NCBI RefSeq assembly: GCF_011604685.1
Contig: NZ_CP050063.1
Location: 2,440,501 to 2,504,500 of the forward strand
DNA: 64,000 bases
From: Spirosoma aureum
GTDB lineage: Bacteria > Bacteroidota > Bacteroidia > Cytophagales > Spirosomataceae
Direction: 5' to 3'
The notes below the pieces were generated by a model, which searched no databases, was not told the origin of the DNA, and was given only the letters and a program-made list of their open reading frames with translations. This document shows, in pieces, positions 62,360 through 64,000 of the stretch (positions within the stretch are counted from its first letter, which is position 1; every line of letters starts with the position of its first letter). Position numbers and translations under genes: made by a program.

Positions 62360-63082
62360 ATGAACTGTAATTTTTTGATAACAGGATTGCTGGCGGTAAT
62401 TGCCTCGTCATCAGGAATTGGAGCGCACGCACAGAATCGTGATGTAGAAAAATATAACAACTACTACATCGTCAATCATGATAAATCGGGAGCTATTAAA
62501 GAAACGGTTCATACATTTTATGAGGGACACGAGTATCTATTTGCGTTGAGCAACGGCCTACTTGATGAATTTCGTGTTGATGAGAGGAAAATTCCTGCCG
62601 ACAACTACGCATCCTACAATGGCGTCATTAATGCAATCAGGAAGCAACTGGCGAAAGACCAGTTAGAGGAGAGTAGGGATCGGGGAAAACGTGTTCATGA
62701 GCAGGATTTTCAGGCAAATGTTAATACCCATTTTACGCTGAATGAAGTCAATAATGTCCATTCCGAAACCAGGTTTGATCAGGAGCAAACTCATACTAGC
62801 CAGACGCTTACAGGCATAGGTCACAAAAACGTTGATGCCGATCAGACGATGATGAGCAACATGATCAATGACCTGATCAAGGACGGTATTGTATCGAGTC
62901 AGAAAGAATTAATGTCGGTTACACTGTCTGCCACCGAGATGACGGTCAATGAAAAGAAGTTGCCCAGCGCCATTTTTAACCGATATAAAGAAAAGTATAG
63001 TACGTGGGCAGCTGGCAATTTTTCTTATGGCGGTAACCAGCAAAATCATAGTGGCATTCACATAAGAAAGCGCAATCACTAA
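62360..63082 (+). CDS. Secreted protein of unknown function (240 aa)
   Basis: A signal peptide is present (hydrophobic residues 5-19, cleavage probably after GAHAQ near residue 25). I do not recognise the family. The mature protein is hydrophilic and rich in N, H, Q and charged residues. A first part with YYIVNHDKSGAIKETVH and FRVDERKIPADNYASYNGVINAI reappears loosely in the C-terminal part as LSATEMTVNEKKLPSAIFNRYKEKY, so it may hold two copies of a short VD/NE-(R/K)KIP motif around a flexible middle. It lies 45 bp after one permease and 25 bp before the next, in the same direction, and may be exported to work with them. Confidence 0.75.
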   Translation: MNCNFLITGLLAVIASSSGIGAHAQNRDVEKYNNYYIVNHDKSGAIKETVHTFYEGHEYLFALSNGLLDEFRVDERKIPADNYASYNGVINAIRKQLAKDQLEESRDRGKRVHEQDFQANVNTHFTLNEVNNVHSETRFDQEQTHTSQTLTGIGHKNVDADQTMMSNMINDLIKDGIVSSQKELMSVTLSATEMTVNEKKLPSAIFNRYKEKYSTWAAGNFSYGGNQQNHSGIHIRKRNH

Positions 63083-63107
63083 AGCGTAAAACTTTCTAGT
63101 ATCCAGT

Positions 63108-64000
63108 ATGAACAAACCACCTCGCTGGCTCCAAAAACTCCTTCACTGGTGGGGTAATCCTACTACGGAGGAGGAAGTGCAGGGCGATCTGCTCGAACTC
63201 TATACCTACTGGGTAGAAACCGTAGGGGAGCGACGCGCCCGTTGGCGATATGGTTTGAGTGTGCTGAAACTGCTGCGGCCGCTCGCTAAACGAAAACAAT
63301 ACTATTCGCCCCCTTTTTACCTAAGTCCTACTATGATACGCAACTATTTCAAAATCGCTTTTCGCAATCTGGTCCGAAACAAAGCCTATTCGCTCATCAA
63401 TATTGGTGGGCTGGCTGTTGGTATGGCCGTGGCTATGCTTATTGGCTTATGGATCTGGGATGAGCTTTCCTATAATAAATACCACCAACACTACGACCGT
63501 ATTGCCCAGGTCATGCAAAACCAGACGTATAATGGGGTCGTTACCACGCAGGAGCACAATCCAATGCCATTGGGCAATGCACTGCGCCGGATTTATGGAA
63601 CGGATTTTACCTATGTGGCAATGTCGTCGGGTACTTTTTCTACGATCCTATCCGTTGGCGAAAAGAAATTTACCAAACTCGGAAATTATGCCGAACCTGA
63701 AATTGCCGAGATGCTGAGCCTGAAGATGGTGAGGGGAACACGGGCCGGGTTAAAAGATCCATCATCCATCTTGCTGTCTGAATCAGTAGCGAAGGCTTTC
63801 TTTGGGGAAAGCGATCCGATTGGTAAGCTGTTGAAAATCAATGACGAGTCGAGTGTGAAAGTGGCAGGAGTATATGAAGATTTTCCCCAAAACTCGCAAT
63901 TCAATGAGGTGTCATTTCTGGCACCCTGGGACATCATTGCCAGAGCAACCAAAAACAAAGACGATTGGGATAGCAATCAATTTCGCACGTACGTCCAACT
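63108..64000 (+). CDS. Orphan ABC permease with type B prefix, 3' end cut by window
   Basis: The frame is open from the ATG at 63108 to the window edge (297 full codons). The prefix has PPRWLQKLLHWWGNPTTEEEV, GDLLELYTYW, GERRARWRY and LKLLRPLAKRK. The internal Met at codon 76 (63333) opens MIRNYFKIAFRNL, followed by membrane segment 1 (about residues 96-118) and the first extracytoplasmic domain. It resembles the permease at 48994 throughout (MAVAMLIGLWI, RAGLKDPSSILLSESVA, VYEDFPQNSQF), so a length of about 870 residues is expected. The coupling motifs lie beyond the window. Confidence 0.93.
   Translation, partial: MNKPPRWLQKLLHWWGNPTTEEEVQGDLLELYTYWVETVGERRARWRYGLSVLKLLRPLAKRKQYYSPPFYLSPTMIRNYFKIAFRNLVRNKAYSLINIGGLAVGMAVAMLIGLWIWDELSYNKYHQHYDRIAQVMQNQTYNGVVTTQEHNPMPLGNALRRIYGTDFTYVAMSSGTFSTILSVGEKKFTKLGNYAEPEIAEMLSLKMVRGTRAGLKDPSSILLSESVAKAFFGESDPIGKLLKINDESSVKVAGVYEDFPQNSQFNEVSFLAPWDIIARATKNKDDWDSNQFRTYVQ

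Noticed and set aside
1..64000. tRNA genes, CRISPR arrays, prophage or conjugative elements
   Set aside because: I found no cloverleaf-like sequence, no regularly spaced short repeats, and no integrase, transposase, phage or transfer gene.

Overview
The window is chromosomal DNA of a Bacteroidota bacterium, most likely a Spirosoma-like member of the Cytophagales. The evidence is moderate GC content, starts without clear Shine-Dalgarno sequences, promoters of the TAnnTTTG type, and the gene families present (DUF2911, large FtsX/MacB-type permeases, secreted proteins of unknown function). I see no tRNA, rRNA, CRISPR array or insertion sequence.

The window is dominated by one gene family. I count 22 consecutive or near-consecutive genes, all on the + strand, for large MacB/FtsX-type ABC transporter permeases (20 complete, one cut at each edge). 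Each has two fused halves: a membrane segment, an extracytoplasmic MacB-like domain, then an FtsX-type membrane domain. Each half carries a cytoplasmic motif of the form KE(V/I)G(V/I)RK, and almost every copy ends in NPVKSLRSE or a close variant. No ABC ATPase, membrane-fusion adaptor or TolC-type protein is encoded in the 64 kb, so these are orphan permeases. The closest known parallel is the acidobacterial duplicated orphan permease (ADOP) family, also found near PadR genes.

Layout. Block 1 (1-24083) has nine permeases, eight of them clearly starting directly at the first membrane segment (the first is cut), mixed with an NTF2-like secreted protein, a DUF2911/TPR protein and a minus-strand Uma2-like protein. 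An accessory island (24239-28945) holds two related secreted proteins, a membrane-anchored winged-helix regulator, an AraC-type regulator, a GlcG/HbpS-like protein and a zinc formaldehyde dehydrogenase. Block 2 (29224-48292) starts with a PadR regulator, followed by six permeases carrying an extra cytoplasmic N-terminal prefix (type A, GDLHEEF) and one without prefix. Block 3 (48567 to the right edge) starts with a second PadR, followed by six permeases with a different prefix (type B, GDLLELY), one of them cut at the edge.

How the parts may work together. Both PadR genes are preceded by a sigma-54-like -24/-12 element and by TGTCC-N6-GGACA palindromes whose centre lies 84.5 bp upstream of the -12 element in both cases. 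A related palindrome pair precedes the DUF2911 gene. This suggests that one sigma-54 enhancer-binding protein, encoded elsewhere, switches on both PadR-permease blocks. The prefix type changes exactly at the second PadR gene, and every prefixed permease keeps a methionine where prefix-less permeases start. The prefix therefore looks like a cytoplasmic module added in front of older permeases and matched to its own PadR. One gene (57050-59647) joins a native-looking prefix to an AT-rich, divergent permease body at this same junction.
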